Source: UBA1737 sp045653225 (GTDB lineage: Bacteria; Bacillota_I; Bacilli_A; ML615J-28; CAG-313). Taken from it: a DNA stretch of 64,000 bases. Shown here in pieces: positions 22,901 to 32,987 of this stretch; position 1 is the first letter of the stretch; every line of letters begins with the position of its first letter. Below the pieces are notes generated by a model that ran no database searches, had not been told where the DNA came from, and saw only the letters and a list, made by a program, of their open reading frames with translations. Location of the stretch: assembly GCA_045653225.1 (NCBI GenBank), contig JAZOLP010000062.1:1-64000 (forward strand), written 5' to 3'. Made by a program: the position numbers and the translations under genes.

Positions 22901-25900
22901 CACTGCGACTGCAGCACAAGCAATGTGGGCGTCAATTCTCGGTCCTATAGGAATAGCTGTTATTGCAATAGCCGCTGTTGTTGGTGCTATTGTGGCTATC
23001 GGCGCGGCAATCCATGAAACAGATACCGAAAAATTAGAACGTTTAAACAAAGAAGTTGAAGAAGTAAATGAAAAATATAACAAACAAAAATCTATTATAG
23101 ATGAGCTTAACGCAAAAAAAGAAGCAGGAGCAGATAATCAAGCACAATTAGATGCATTGGATGCAGAAATAAAAAGAGAAGAAAGAAAATTAAAACTATT
23201 AGAAGAAGAAAAAAAAGCCAAAGAAGAAGAAAAAAATAAGCAAGAAGTTAAAGTTGAGCAAGAAAAGTATGATAAGGGCGGTTCAGCAAGTAAAAATACA
23301 TATAATGATTTAAACAATGCAAAGAACAGACTATTTAATGACGTTGGGTATTCAATGACACTTGAGGGACAAGTAGAATATCAAAAATTAATTGATGCAT
23401 TTGAGCAAGGAAAAATATCGTTTCAAGAAATTCAAGATGAACTTCAGAATAATGCCGATAAATATTTTAACCCCGATGTTGCAGATGAATATGCTGATGC
23501 TGCAATTCAAGCATTAGAAGGTATCTCTGATGAAACTGAAAACAATTTACAAGAAAATTTAGAAAGTCTTGAACTATTTACTAAGAATGGCACAGAATTA
23601 ACAGATAACTTTTTAGGTACTTTTAAAAGAAATTTACATGCAGTATATGGAGATAGTCTTGGTTCTGATGCTATCGCAGCTATTGCGTCTTACTATAGTG
23701 GTATTGACGAAATGTCTGATAAAGAATTACAATCTTTATTAGAAAAATTATTTCCTGATGATGACAAAAATACATTGGTTGAACGCTTTAGACAGGGTTT
23801 ACAAGAGGTTGATGGTGAGATTGATAAGTTTGGAAAAAATCAAACTTTAGCTAAATCTCTTGAAAATTCAGGAAAAGCAGTAGAAAAAGTACAATCAGCG
23901 TTGAAAGAAGTTAGTAAAGATGGTTTTTTAGCTTATTCTACTATTGAAGAAATGGGAACTACATTAGATAAAGCTGGTGTTGCAAGTGCAGAATGGAAAC
24001 AAGCTTTATATGATGCAAATGGCAATGCAGAAAAAACCAAAGAAGTTTTAGGTCAAATTGTAAATGAAATAATTAACGCAACTCTTGCAGAGCAAAATTT
24101 TGCTAATAATTTAGATTTTGATAAAGATGGTAAATTAACAGCAAGTAGTCAGCAATATATTCAAAATGTAGAGAAAATGATTGCTACTCAATTGCGTGAA
24201 AATGGAGTTTTAAACGCTGAAGAAGAAGCTCACAAAAGAGTTCAAGCAGAAATTATAAAGACAAAAGCTTTAAAACAAGGATTCGCAAGTCTAACCGGCG
24301 CGAACGCAGAAGCATTAATGGCAGAAGCCGCTGCCGCAGGAATCACAGGAGAAAGCTTTTCTGTTTTACAAAAACAAATTGCTATAGCTGCAGCTCAAGA
24401 ATATGTAGCAAGAACAGAAGCTTTGGGTGCAGAAGCATCAGCAGCGTTTAGAGCTGCAATGGGCTATCAGGCAGTTGCAGATGCAAAGAAAGGATTAAAG
24501 TTTGATTCTCGTGGAGGATATTTTGTTGATAAAAATGGAAAAGTATACGGTGTTGGCGACGACCGCACAGGCGCGGAAGGTTTAGTATATCATACTTTAT
24601 CTGGAGATGCGAAAAATTTAATGAGTAGTGTAGAAATTCCAAAAATCACCGTTTCATCTGGAAGTGGCGGCGGAGGCAATAACGATCCATACTGGAAACA
24701 AATGTATGAGACTAACGTTGCTCGAGCAGAGTTTCTGCAAAAAAGAGATGGTAAAACAGATGAGTGGCTTGGTCAGCAAATGGATTATTGGTATAATACA
24801 TATGCTAAAGGACATGAGCTAGAAATAAAAGATCCAAAAACTGGTGAGACATGGGAAGAATATTCATTTGACGAGCAAAAAAAAGCAATAGAAAAGAAAA
24901 AATCTGGCGTAAAAAAGGTCTTTGAAGACACAATTAAAGATATTGAGCGTAACTCAGATAGTATCGACATGGGACGCGTGTCTACTTTATTATCGGATAC
25001 TCTGAATAAACAAACTGAACTAGGTTTCACATTTTCTCCTGAAGAAAAAGCAGAATTAATTGATGACTATGTGTCTCTTGTAGATGGTTTAATGAAAGAA
25101 GCTTCATCTGATTTAGATACTAAATTTGAAAACCAAGAATTCTTTTCTGGTATGATTGATTTTGATGCTAAACAAGCAGAATATCAATATTTATTAGACA
25201 CTTCACAAGATTATCTTAAAGATTTAGAAAAAAATGGAGCCACAACAGAACAACTTGCAGAATATGAAAATTCAGTTGTTATACCTCTTATTAAAAAGAA
25301 AAGAGACCTTTTAAAAGAGGAAGCAGACGCGGCGAAGAAAGCAACTGAACACTATATAAAGCAGCGTGAATTCTATGGCTATAAAAACGGCGACAATGAA
25401 ATTAAAGCTAGAGAAAGAGCTTATAAAAAAATGTTAAATTTAACACAGGAACAGATTCTTGCTGAATACGGAACATATCAAGAATATTGGTATGCTCTCG
25501 AGGAAGAAAGGCTTAATATTGATCAAATATTTAGAGACAAATTAAAAGAAGCTCTTGAAAAAGAAAAAGATGATAGAATTGCTGTTTTAGAAGCTGAAAA
25601 AAATGCTGTAGAAAAACTCTATGAAGGCGAAAGTACACTAAGAGAAAAGCGCAAACAAATCAATGATCAATTACAAGAATCTTTAACAATGTATCAATAT
25701 CTTGATAAAGCAACAAGAAAGTTAATATTTAATGAAGAAGATTATCTTGCATTATCTAATACTTTAAATGAAATTGAAGAAGATATGTATGATTTAAATC
25801 AAAAATATTTAAGAGATATTGTTGGTAAAGAAGCAGATGAATTAGAATATATAAATGTAGAATATGAAAGACAAAATGAACTTTTAATGAATCGCTACGA

Positions 25901-27125
25901 AATTGCAGAAAAAGAACTTGGTATTATCAAAGCCCGCACCGAATTAGAGAATACTCTTAAAGAAAGAAATACTCAAATGTTTATTAATGGTCGTTGGCAA
26001 TGGGTAGCAGATCAGAAAGCTGTTATTGAAGCTCAAAAGAAATTAAATGACGCGGAATTTGACAAAGAAACATCTGAATTAGAAAATGAACAAGAGCTTT
26101 TAATTAATAGTTTTGAAAAACAAATTGATGATGCAAATCAAACTTGGAAAAAAGCAACCAAAGTATTAGAAGACAAAGTTATGACTGTTGCAGAATTAAT
26201 GGGGTCTCTTTCAGAACCTTTGGATGCTTTGACCGCACAGTTTTATGAGCTTGCTACTGGTAAAAAAATAACAGCTAGAAGAGAACCAAAACCTATTGAA
26301 GACGCACAATCAGCATTGGCAAAAGATATTGCATTAGCTATTATTCGTAAGAAAGAAGAGTATGACGCGGCCAAAGCTCAAGGAGATATGACTAAAGCCC
26401 AAGAAATTGAAGAGCAAACTAAAGCTGCTTATCAGGCTTTACAAGATTTAGGGTACAATGAACTGGCTGAAGAATTGCACAAGTCTGATTTAGCTACTGC
26501 TAAACAGTTAAATTTAGATGAATTAACTGCCAAAAAACAACAAACTGATGAAATAAAAAATACAATAAACAGTGCTAGTGACAAAATAGCGAAGGCTGTA
26601 AATCAAGGTTCTGTTACATCTGAAACAGAGCACAAAGGATCTGATGGTTTATCAATGCCAAAAGGATACGATCCAAATTTTGATTATCAAGCTCATATTA
26701 ATAAACTAACTGCTGCAGGAGCGCCTGCTTCAGAGATTAATTATTGGAAAAGTCAAAGAGAAAAGAAAATTAAAGGAGAAAATCTTAATCCAGACGGTTC
26801 AAAGAAAGCAGCAGCAGGAACCCGTTTCGCGGCTCATGCTTTGTATGAAATTAATGAAATTGGTGAAGAAACATTTGTTACTCCTGATGGTCATTTCCGC
26901 AACTTTGCCGGAGGAGAGGTAGTATTCACTCACGAGCAAAGTCAAAGATTATTCTCACTCTTGAATGCAGATTTATTTGATATTAATAAGATGCCGAGAA
27001 TGGGCGAGTTTGAACAATCCAATTCTAATGATACTTATATATCTATAGGAGGAATTTCTATTGATACAACAACACAGGACGGAAAAGATTTAGTAGAAAT
27101 TCTTCAAAGAATTACAAATATTTAG
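19977..27125 (+). CDS. Tail tape measure protein (2382 aa)
   Basis: The longest gene of the window. Residues about 140-480 match the TP901-type tape-measure core: TSTAEIVKGQLIYYQQGDSA, SSEQVGTALKTIYARIGDLK and the W/Q-rich KWEGWTEAQQQAIVQLIAGK. A hydrophobic membrane-like region lies at about 900-1010 (SSALMSLMSIVNAV, VISVVTTVLMSVSMLYP, ILGPIGIAVIAIAAVVGAIV), followed by long coiled coil (EEEKKAKEEEKNKQEVKVEQ) and a Gly-rich break near 1560. The protein sets tail length; at about 0.15 nm per residue the tail would be near 350 nm. It has a strong ribosome binding site and is bracketed by terminators. Confidence 0.95.
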   Translation: MANNRVVVNFDFKANTQDIQTQLNSLKTNLQQIIGQSSKINIGGHINTQLKDAVGAAQSLQKHLTASFNTNTGQLDLAKFNASLKSSNQNVTMLGKQLLGAGAEGKAAFMGLATSLVQAEIPAVKLSTTMGKLMTTFANNARWMISSSVLTGFISGIREAVDYTKDLNESLTDIRIVTGKSSEEMNRLAKSANRMAKELKTSTAEIVKGQLIYYQQGDSAELAAKKAEITTKAANVSFGTSQEQMSEYLTAIWNSYQVGEENLEQFVDVLAAVGATTATSMEEIATAMQKVAATGNAVGVSYEQLTATIATISSITRTSSEQVGTALKTIYARIGDLKAGGLDEDDIGLGQVSTGLKKVGIEILDTNNNIRDMGEVVEEIGTKWEGWTEAQQQAIVQLIAGKRQYTQMMALFDNWDMYESTLATAEGADGELNKQQEIWAESWEAASQNVQASLESLYGQIFDDDVFIDFLNGLNLILEGIDGITDLFGGLGNTLLILSTLLVQRFSIPLADGLRNAAMQAKLLFDFTNKGYQKQMSDVQELLGSVKAVNSEEQTQLNILKTRAQLNSEYAAIEEKLTAEQKTQYKAEMQNLQVLQDAALIKAKNLDLTKQETSEKIKENFSRGKTGKSDALGMAHAQFNAEKNRLTDLYTGLIPDEKMPGLEKLINNFKTGSINATEFRQELAKIEPELANDSGLDLYIQGLEETRNKIHELQNELNILSNAPLALGEENQFNNMGADQAIQKYAQLKGQLEYYGNALKTVSFNTKDAESSQQSINTVLNAAAKIYADNPEKLNKISQALKATDLSAEQFEAEVKQLKNDLKELYSSENGGSGKLVNQFMKVRDAIKNSGGDVKELDRLIDELSGSVYIAEQGFDQMGESAEKAKGKLDPTQNKKDWASWSVSISSALMSLMSIVNAVKSAFDSFNNPDATGWEKFSAVISVVTTVLMSVSMLYPVVSGIVVASNRAMAASAAGTATAAQAMWASILGPIGIAVIAIAAVVGAIVAIGAAIHETDTEKLERLNKEVEEVNEKYNKQKSIIDELNAKKEAGADNQAQLDALDAEIKREERKLKLLEEEKKAKEEEKNKQEVKVEQEKYDKGGSASKNTYNDLNNAKNRLFNDVGYSMTLEGQVEYQKLIDAFEQGKISFQEIQDELQNNADKYFNPDVADEYADAAIQALEGISDETENNLQENLESLELFTKNGTELTDNFLGTFKRNLHAVYGDSLGSDAIAAIASYYSGIDEMSDKELQSLLEKLFPDDDKNTLVERFRQGLQEVDGEIDKFGKNQTLAKSLENSGKAVEKVQSALKEVSKDGFLAYSTIEEMGTTLDKAGVASAEWKQALYDANGNAEKTKEVLGQIVNEIINATLAEQNFANNLDFDKDGKLTASSQQYIQNVEKMIATQLRENGVLNAEEEAHKRVQAEIIKTKALKQGFASLTGANAEALMAEAAAAGITGESFSVLQKQIAIAAAQEYVARTEALGAEASAAFRAAMGYQAVADAKKGLKFDSRGGYFVDKNGKVYGVGDDRTGAEGLVYHTLSGDAKNLMSSVEIPKITVSSGSGGGGNNDPYWKQMYETNVARAEFLQKRDGKTDEWLGQQMDYWYNTYAKGHELEIKDPKTGETWEEYSFDEQKKAIEKKKSGVKKVFEDTIKDIERNSDSIDMGRVSTLLSDTLNKQTELGFTFSPEEKAELIDDYVSLVDGLMKEASSDLDTKFENQEFFSGMIDFDAKQAEYQYLLDTSQDYLKDLEKNGATTEQLAEYENSVVIPLIKKKRDLLKEEADAAKKATEHYIKQREFYGYKNGDNEIKARERAYKKMLNLTQEQILAEYGTYQEYWYALEEERLNIDQIFRDKLKEALEKEKDDRIAVLEAEKNAVEKLYEGESTLREKRKQINDQLQESLTMYQYLDKATRKLIFNEEDYLALSNTLNEIEEDMYDLNQKYLRDIVGKEADELEYINVEYERQNELLMNRYEIAEKELGIIKARTELENTLKERNTQMFINGRWQWVADQKAVIEAQKKLNDAEFDKETSELENEQELLINSFEKQIDDANQTWKKATKVLEDKVMTVAELMGSLSEPLDALTAQFYELATGKKITARREPKPIEDAQSALAKDIALAIIRKKEEYDAAKAQGDMTKAQEIEEQTKAAYQALQDLGYNELAEELHKSDLATAKQLNLDELTAKKQQTDEIKNTINSASDKIAKAVNQGSVTSETEHKGSDGLSMPKGYDPNFDYQAHINKLTAAGAPASEINYWKSQREKKIKGENLNPDGSKKAAAGTRFAAHALYEINEIGEETFVTPDGHFRNFAGGEVVFTHEQSQRLFSLLNADLFDINKMPRMGEFEQSNSNDTYISIGGISIDTTTQDGKDLVEILQRITNI

Positions 27126-27126
27126 T

Positions 27127-27156
27127 AAGAAGAGGGTTTATCCCTCTTCTTATTTT
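27127..27156 (+). terminator. Intrinsic terminator after the tape-measure gene
   Basis: AAGAAGAGGG (27127-27136), loop TTTAT, CCCTCTTCTT (27142-27151), then ATTTT. Perfect 10-bp stem with a short T-run starting just after the stop codon. Confidence 0.85.
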
Positions 27157-27183
27157 GAGAGAAAAAGGAGGTAATAAAAATAA

Positions 27184-30100
27184 ATGTTATATAAACCTAA
27201 AAATATACATCCTAAATTGGGAAGTGATCAGCCAATTATTTATTTAGATCAACTTTCAGAAAATGGAACTGTTGATTTTACATATGATATAGATGGAGAT
27301 GAACTAATTGAAACTGCAGAGATTTTGATTAGTAATACAGAAGAAGAAGTAGTGGATGTGAATACAAAAACGTTTCAGAATATATTTTATCAAGCATCTG
27401 CTAACCGAAGCTCACTTTACAATGATGAACACGTAACTTTTACGAATCCTTGGATAAATGGAAATGGTACAATTACAGATATTAATTTCCAATACAACTC
27501 AAACTATAGGTATGTAGAAAGTCACGAAATCTCCGATCTTCGATATATAAATCATACTTCTTCCAACTATACAGACAGATATCGTTTTTACTTAGGCACT
27601 GAGGGGTGTTATAATGAGTTTACAATTTGTTCAGGGACTGGACAAATTTCCATGTATTATAGTTATAACCCAAATGCCGTATTAAAGTCTGATTTTAATA
27701 TTACTCAAGTATTTGATTCAAAAATTACGAATTATAAATTAGATGCAACATTATCTGACGGTACAGAACGATATTATGTAGATGAGAATGCCGATATGTG
27801 TGGTAGTGGAAATCCATATTGGTTTACGATTTCCAGTACAGAAAGTATAATGCTTTATGATTCTAAGTCTGGTGAACAAGGAATTCTCCTACCAAAAGAT
27901 AATTTGGTTACAGGGCGAGAGCTAATAAAAATCAATGCATCTAAAGATGAGAGTACAAATTTTACATTTCAGCCATTTTATACTGGTACATATGAAGGCA
28001 ACAACATGGTTGAACACAACAAGGATATTATTATTGAAAAATTTTTTAGTACAAATATGTTATTTACAGTTACAAATATCAAAACAATAGACAAAGATAC
28101 GTTAGATGTTACTTGTTCTTTAAAATCTAATAATGTTATAGAAGGTGAGTTAAATCCTGAGGCAACTATCTCTTGTAAGAGCTATAGTGGTTGTAACATT
28201 AAAGAACTCCACTTAAGTCTTACGTTAGATGAAAATCCTGAACAATATTTAATAAATTCAGCATATATCCCAGCAGGTAAATTATCTTATAAAATATTTA
28301 TAATGCAACCTTTTACAGGATTTATGGATAGTTTTGCTTATTGGAAAGGGATTACAGGCAATCTTATATTGGACACAAATCTTATAACTCAAACACCAAT
28401 TTTTAAAAGCTTAGGGCAGAAAACGTACTCTTTGATAACGTATCCTTCGAGCGAGCCTATTACATATTCTGCAATACCTGATTTATTGACCGTCGGAAAC
28501 AATCAATATTACTTACGTGTTAATAGAGTGGTAGAATCCGATATGGTTTCAGTTCAAATTTGTGAAACAAGCCCAACAATTAGTATAGATGATTTATTAC
28601 CTTTTTACAGTGGACCGTATATTAGAATAACTGGAAAATTTACTTCGATCAGCAAACTAGAAAAATTAAATAATTATCAATGGAAACTTTATCGAGGTAC
28701 CTATAGTGAAGATACTGATCAAATAAATGGTAATCTTATTTATCAAACCTCAAAAATATATTCTCAAGATTTTCAATTTGAATACGATAATTTAATATCA
28801 GGAGAGTATGTAATTGAAGCAATTGTAGAAGATAATTATGGACAAATTTGGTCAAAAAGAGAACCATTTGAGGTTAATTACGAACAAAATGACTTATATT
28901 TAAATCTTCAAAGTGAGCTAGATAAAGAAAATACTGGAGTTAAATTAAAATGGGATAAACCTATTTATGGAGTTGCAGTAGATGAGAGAGAAGAGACAGA
29001 CTTAGCTCTTACAGAAGATTTATTTACGCTATTTTCTGACGAACAATTAAAGAATTATAAAACAGAACTTGTCCAAGATGGCATTCTTAATTTGTGCTAT
29101 AATAAATATTATCTTCCAAAGCTAACTAATAAGATTACTTTTTTCTTTGAAGAAGAACGTTATTTAAATGTTAAAAATACTAACGTACAATATTTTTCTT
29201 TCTTGGGTAGGATTTATTTAGATCCAAACAAAAATATGATAACTATGCCAATATATTGTTACAATGATACAGATTATTGGAATCAAATACGTATTCAAAA
29301 AAAAGATAATATATACTACCATCCATACATACAAACAGAGGGTATTTTTCAGGAAAGAAGAGAGTTTGAAAAATTAAAAAATGTATATAAAGGCTTAACT
29401 ACACCAGCATTTTTTGATTTTTATTGTCAATATAATTTTAAACTTGGAAACTATCTTGTAGCAACAAAAGTACCAACTTCAGAAAATTGGGAATGGGACT
29501 GTTTAGATACCAGTTTTATTGCTCAAGATTCTTGCGTTTTTTATTGTAGTTTATCAAATATATCTAATATTGATTATATTATGCTTACAGAACATTCAAC
29601 TTGGGACAATATAAATGAAATTCCAATTTTGGGTAAAAATATTGATTTTGAAAAAGAAAATAGCAAAGATACTATATATTTAAATTTTAACTCTATTGAC
29701 AATATATGGAATATTAAAGATCCAAATGCAGTCACAGCATTTAATGGTTATAAAATGAAACGATATAACCCATTAACTCAAAAGGTATTAAATATGGGAC
29801 AATATTATTTTACATCAGAGAACACAGAAGAAGAAAGAAGATTCGTCGATTATTCACTTCCGCACAACGAAGAAGTTAAATATTTAATATATCCTCAAGG
29901 AAATGAAATAATAAAGGACGAAGAGGGTAGCGAGATATCACAAGAACTAATTTTTTCGCCTATATATTCAGATTCAATTAAAGGTGATTGGGATAAATGG
30001 TGCTTATTCACAACTCGCGGACCCGCACCTAAAAATCTTGACGAAACTGCAGATAATGGATATAATGAAAATGTTTTGCTAGTTGATAAAGTGTTTTTCT

Positions 30101-30597
30101 TTGAAATGAATGTTGAAACAGGTAGTATGAAAAATAATACAGATTTTTCTGTTGTTAAAAACTTTACCCCATATCCGCATATTCAGCGTTCACCAAGTAA
30201 CTATTGGTCAGGACAATTAAAAGGTTTGCTTGGTAGATTAGCTATTGATGATTGCACTTTCAAACAAACACCAACCATGCTACAAGAAATTAAAGAGTTA
30301 ACTCAAAATACTAGTAGAAAATTCTTAAAAGATAGAGATGGTAATTTCTGGGAAGTTGAACTTTCTTCTGATATTACAATAGACAATAATGATAAATTAG
30401 ATGTTCAGCTTAAAACAAAATCATTTAATTGGGTTGAAGTTGGTGACGCTTCTGATATTGCACTTGTTTCTGTTGGTCCTGGCCGCGAAGATTGGCTATT
30501 AACAGAACTTGGACAAGAACAGATTGATATATCTAGATATACTTGGGACGAGAATGCAATTTGGGATGATAACGACTTCTGGACGGAGAGTGAATAA
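27184..30597 (+). CDS. Distal tail / baseplate protein, putative (1137 aa)
   Basis: Large beta-rich protein directly after the tape measure, where distal-tail and tail-associated proteins are encoded. The middle (about residues 480-580) has Ig/FNIII-like strands (ISGEYVIEAIVEDNYGQIWS), and the C-terminus (FLKDRDGNFWEVELSSDITI, FNWVEVGDASDIAL) resembles ends of baseplate proteins. Aromatic and Asn-rich loops suggest surface or glycan contacts. AAAAAGGAGG precedes the ATG by about 12 bases, rather far. The exact role (distal tail, hub or receptor-binding) cannot be read from the sequence. Confidence 0.65.
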   Translation: MLYKPKNIHPKLGSDQPIIYLDQLSENGTVDFTYDIDGDELIETAEILISNTEEEVVDVNTKTFQNIFYQASANRSSLYNDEHVTFTNPWINGNGTITDINFQYNSNYRYVESHEISDLRYINHTSSNYTDRYRFYLGTEGCYNEFTICSGTGQISMYYSYNPNAVLKSDFNITQVFDSKITNYKLDATLSDGTERYYVDENADMCGSGNPYWFTISSTESIMLYDSKSGEQGILLPKDNLVTGRELIKINASKDESTNFTFQPFYTGTYEGNNMVEHNKDIIIEKFFSTNMLFTVTNIKTIDKDTLDVTCSLKSNNVIEGELNPEATISCKSYSGCNIKELHLSLTLDENPEQYLINSAYIPAGKLSYKIFIMQPFTGFMDSFAYWKGITGNLILDTNLITQTPIFKSLGQKTYSLITYPSSEPITYSAIPDLLTVGNNQYYLRVNRVVESDMVSVQICETSPTISIDDLLPFYSGPYIRITGKFTSISKLEKLNNYQWKLYRGTYSEDTDQINGNLIYQTSKIYSQDFQFEYDNLISGEYVIEAIVEDNYGQIWSKREPFEVNYEQNDLYLNLQSELDKENTGVKLKWDKPIYGVAVDEREETDLALTEDLFTLFSDEQLKNYKTELVQDGILNLCYNKYYLPKLTNKITFFFEEERYLNVKNTNVQYFSFLGRIYLDPNKNMITMPIYCYNDTDYWNQIRIQKKDNIYYHPYIQTEGIFQERREFEKLKNVYKGLTTPAFFDFYCQYNFKLGNYLVATKVPTSENWEWDCLDTSFIAQDSCVFYCSLSNISNIDYIMLTEHSTWDNINEIPILGKNIDFEKENSKDTIYLNFNSIDNIWNIKDPNAVTAFNGYKMKRYNPLTQKVLNMGQYYFTSENTEEERRFVDYSLPHNEEVKYLIYPQGNEIIKDEEGSEISQELIFSPIYSDSIKGDWDKWCLFTTRGPAPKNLDETADNGYNENVLLVDKVFFFEMNVETGSMKNNTDFSVVKNFTPYPHIQRSPSNYWSGQLKGLLGRLAIDDCTFKQTPTMLQEIKELTQNTSRKFLKDRDGNFWEVELSSDITIDNNDKLDVQLKTKSFNWVEVGDASDIALVSVGPGREDWLLTELGQEQIDISRYTWDENAIWDDNDFWTESE

Positions 30598-30599
30598 AT

Positions 30600-32111
30600 A
30601 TGACAAGATTTTATGAATATTTAGAGAAGTTGCGCGACCCGCATTATAAAACAGCAATTAAAATTTCTTGGCTTTATCCAGACGAAACAGTTCAGAAAGA
30701 ATTCACTAATGATTTATATAATATGAGTGGTAATTTAACAGTAAATTATCAAAATGGTGCAAGGCGTTCTTGCACCATTACTCTTTCCAATGATAATGGT
30801 AAATTTCCCGTTGATTATAATAATATTTGGTTAGGTCAAAAATTCCAGCTATGGATGGGACTGTATCTCGATGATGGAACGCCATTCTACTTGCCGCAAG
30901 GGATTTTTTATATAAAAAACCCGAAAGAAACATATAATCCAAATACAAAAACTTTAACTTTACAAGGTGTTGATAAGTGGGCCTATTTAGATGGTTCATT
31001 GTTTGGATATTTAAGAGGAACTTACCAATCTTTGATTAATCAAGATATTCGTGCATTAGTAGCGGGTTTAATTAATAAATCAAAATATGATAATAATTTT
31101 GACTCTACTGGTAATATTTTAGATAGAATAGACCCAAAAGATGCAATATTTGATGGTTTTGACGGAGATAGCGGCAAAGCAGAGGTACAAGGATATGAAA
31201 AAGAAACTGGCAATTTGGTTTTTAAAGATATGTCTTCTGATACATATTTTATTATTGGGATGAACTCCAATTCTGAAACACCTGTTTATCAATGTATTCA
31301 AAAAGAAATAAAAGATGACAACAAGGATAGCATTATTGGCTATTCTTATGAATTATCAAAAGATGCAAACGGTAATAATATTCTTATCACTGCATTACCG
31401 GAAAACTATAAGCCTGCGGTAACGGAACAATCTATATTTTTAAATCCATATACGATGACTACTGAAACGGGTAAAACGTTAGCAGATATGATTTTAGAGT
31501 ATGCAACCATTTTATTTGCTGATGTTTATTATGATGAAAATGGATATTTAAGATTTGTAGCGCGCGATCGCACAAAACAAGACCAAAGCGTTTATAACAA
31601 AGAGCTTATTTGGCATTTTACTGTTGAAGAGAAAGAATTACTTGGCTTAGAATTAACTAATGCTTTTGATAAAGTTTATAATGATATTATTGTATTGGGA
31701 CAAATTATAGGGGGCAAACAAATGAAAGCCCGCATTCAAAATCAAGATCCTGCGAGCGATACCAATGTTGAGAAAATAGGTATAAAAACAAAACCTCCAT
31801 ATGAAAGCGATCAATATTATTCTAATCAATTATGTTTAGAATTGGCTGGATATTATGCTCAAATTGATATGGCAATGGATAGAACAGGTACAGTTAAAGC
31901 ATTACCTATTTATCATATGGATGTTAATAAATTAATAACCTTATCAACACCAAACAATAAAATGAAAAGAGAAGAATTTTTAGTTACAGGATATACTCTT
32001 CCACTCAATCCCATTGGGCAAATGAGCTTAAATGTAACTAATTTAAAATATTTTACAAATTGGACAGATATGACTTGGACTTTAGAGGAAGGAGCTGTTA
32101 ATGTTGAATGA
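30600..32111 (+). CDS. Baseplate hub / tail protein (DUF5048-like), putative (503 aa)
   Basis: The N-terminal section (GARRSCTITLSNDNGKFPVD, LGQKFQLWMGLYLDDGTPFY, PQGIFYIKNPKETYNPNTKT) is the pattern I associate with DUF5048-type tail proteins related to hub components. The remainder is alpha/beta with ETGKTLADMILEYATILFAD and closes with beta strands. It starts two bases after the upstream stop, and its own end overlaps 32101-32391, so the baseplate genes are tightly coupled. Confidence 0.68.
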   Translation: MTRFYEYLEKLRDPHYKTAIKISWLYPDETVQKEFTNDLYNMSGNLTVNYQNGARRSCTITLSNDNGKFPVDYNNIWLGQKFQLWMGLYLDDGTPFYLPQGIFYIKNPKETYNPNTKTLTLQGVDKWAYLDGSLFGYLRGTYQSLINQDIRALVAGLINKSKYDNNFDSTGNILDRIDPKDAIFDGFDGDSGKAEVQGYEKETGNLVFKDMSSDTYFIIGMNSNSETPVYQCIQKEIKDDNKDSIIGYSYELSKDANGNNILITALPENYKPAVTEQSIFLNPYTMTTETGKTLADMILEYATILFADVYYDENGYLRFVARDRTKQDQSVYNKELIWHFTVEEKELLGLELTNAFDKVYNDIIVLGQIIGGKQMKARIQNQDPASDTNVEKIGIKTKPPYESDQYYSNQLCLELAGYYAQIDMAMDRTGTVKALPIYHMDVNKLITLSTPNNKMKREEFLVTGYTLPLNPIGQMSLNVTNLKYFTNWTDMTWTLEEGAVNVE

Positions 32112-32391
32112 ACAAAATTTAGCTAAAATGCTTGAAATTTTAGAACCTTATTTTAGGAAGAAATTTGAAAAAGAAACTGGTTTAACAAAAACCGCAAAAA
32201 TTCTCAATGCTATTGTAGATTTTACTTCTGATATTGATAAATCTAAGGTAACTGTTCACACTGCAGATTCTCCTAATGTAAAGTTTATAGTTACAAACCC
32301 TAATCTATATAATACTTATAGTCAAGGAGACTCTGTTCAATTAATATATTATGATAGTTTAAAAACAGCAAAAATATTTGCAAAAAATTGA
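32101..32391 (+). CDS. Small baseplate-region protein (96 aa)
   Basis: Starts at ATG 32101, 11 bases before the upstream stop, with GGAAGGAG as ribosome binding site. The N-terminal half is a helix (EQNLAKMLEILEPYFRKKFE), the C-terminal half beta strands (KVTVHTADSPNVKFIVTNPN, GDSVQLIYYDSLKTAKIF) that could form a small OB-like barrel. Its function is not recognised; position suggests a baseplate or tail-tip accessory protein. Confidence 0.6.
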   Translation: MLNEQNLAKMLEILEPYFRKKFEKETGLTKTAKILNAIVDFTSDIDKSKVTVHTADSPNVKFIVTNPNLYNTYSQGDSVQLIYYDSLKTAKIFAKN

Positions 32392-32410
32392 GTGAAAGGA
32401 GAAAATTAAA

Positions 32411-32986
32411 ATGGCAGAAATATCAGCAATACCTGAAAGCTGGCATGGCTTAACTGGTGCGCAAGTTAGAGATATAATGATTAGTATCTTGCAGAGAGCA
32501 GAAAATGCGGCAGATGCAATAGAAAATGTGGATAATGCTTTTGTTTTTGGATATTATGTGGATAACGAGTTTTATAAAACAAAAAATAGCGATGGCTCAT
32601 ATGGCGATAAAATAGCTGACAAAAAGAAAACAACAATCTATTATGATTTAAATAATTTACCTATTGCATACGGATGGGATGGTACAAAATTTCAATCACT
32701 TGAGACTAGTGCTGAAATTGCTTCAAGATTAAATAATTTTGATGATAATAATCAAACCATAGAAGCAGTAATGGATAATAAGGTAGATAAAGTAGAAGGT
32801 TCAACACTTTATTCTACAGAAGAGAGAAGTAAAGTTCAAATAGTTAATGATTTAACTGTTGAAATAGTTCATAAAATTGGTGAATTATTTTCGTTAACAG
32901 AAACAGATGGTGATTATTCACCTGGCTTATACGTGTATACAGGCGAACAAAATCAACCCTTTCGAAGAGTAGGAGGTTTATTATAA
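32411..32986 (+). CDS. Tail fibre / baseplate appendage protein, putative (191 aa)
   Basis: Begins with a helix (GLTGAQVRDIMISILQRAEN), followed by beta-rich segments (FVFGYYVDNEFYKTKNSDGS, TTIYYDLNNLPIAYGWDGTK) and a second copy-like beta unit at the C-terminus (YSPGLYVYTGEQNQPFRRVG). Such short repeats with Y/W-rich strands are typical of tail appendages. It is placed last of the baseplate genes before the holin. AAAGGAG precedes the ATG. Confidence 0.58.
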   Translation: MAEISAIPESWHGLTGAQVRDIMISILQRAENAADAIENVDNAFVFGYYVDNEFYKTKNSDGSYGDKIADKKKTTIYYDLNNLPIAYGWDGTKFQSLETSAEIASRLNNFDDNNQTIEAVMDNKVDKVEGSTLYSTEERSKVQIVNDLTVEIVHKIGELFSLTETDGDYSPGLYVYTGEQNQPFRRVGGLL

Positions 32987-32987
32987 T

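Noticed and set aside
22490..23083. 197-codon minus-strand open frame with hydrophobic tracts
   Set aside because: It is antisense to the membrane-like part of the tape-measure gene with no ribosome binding site.
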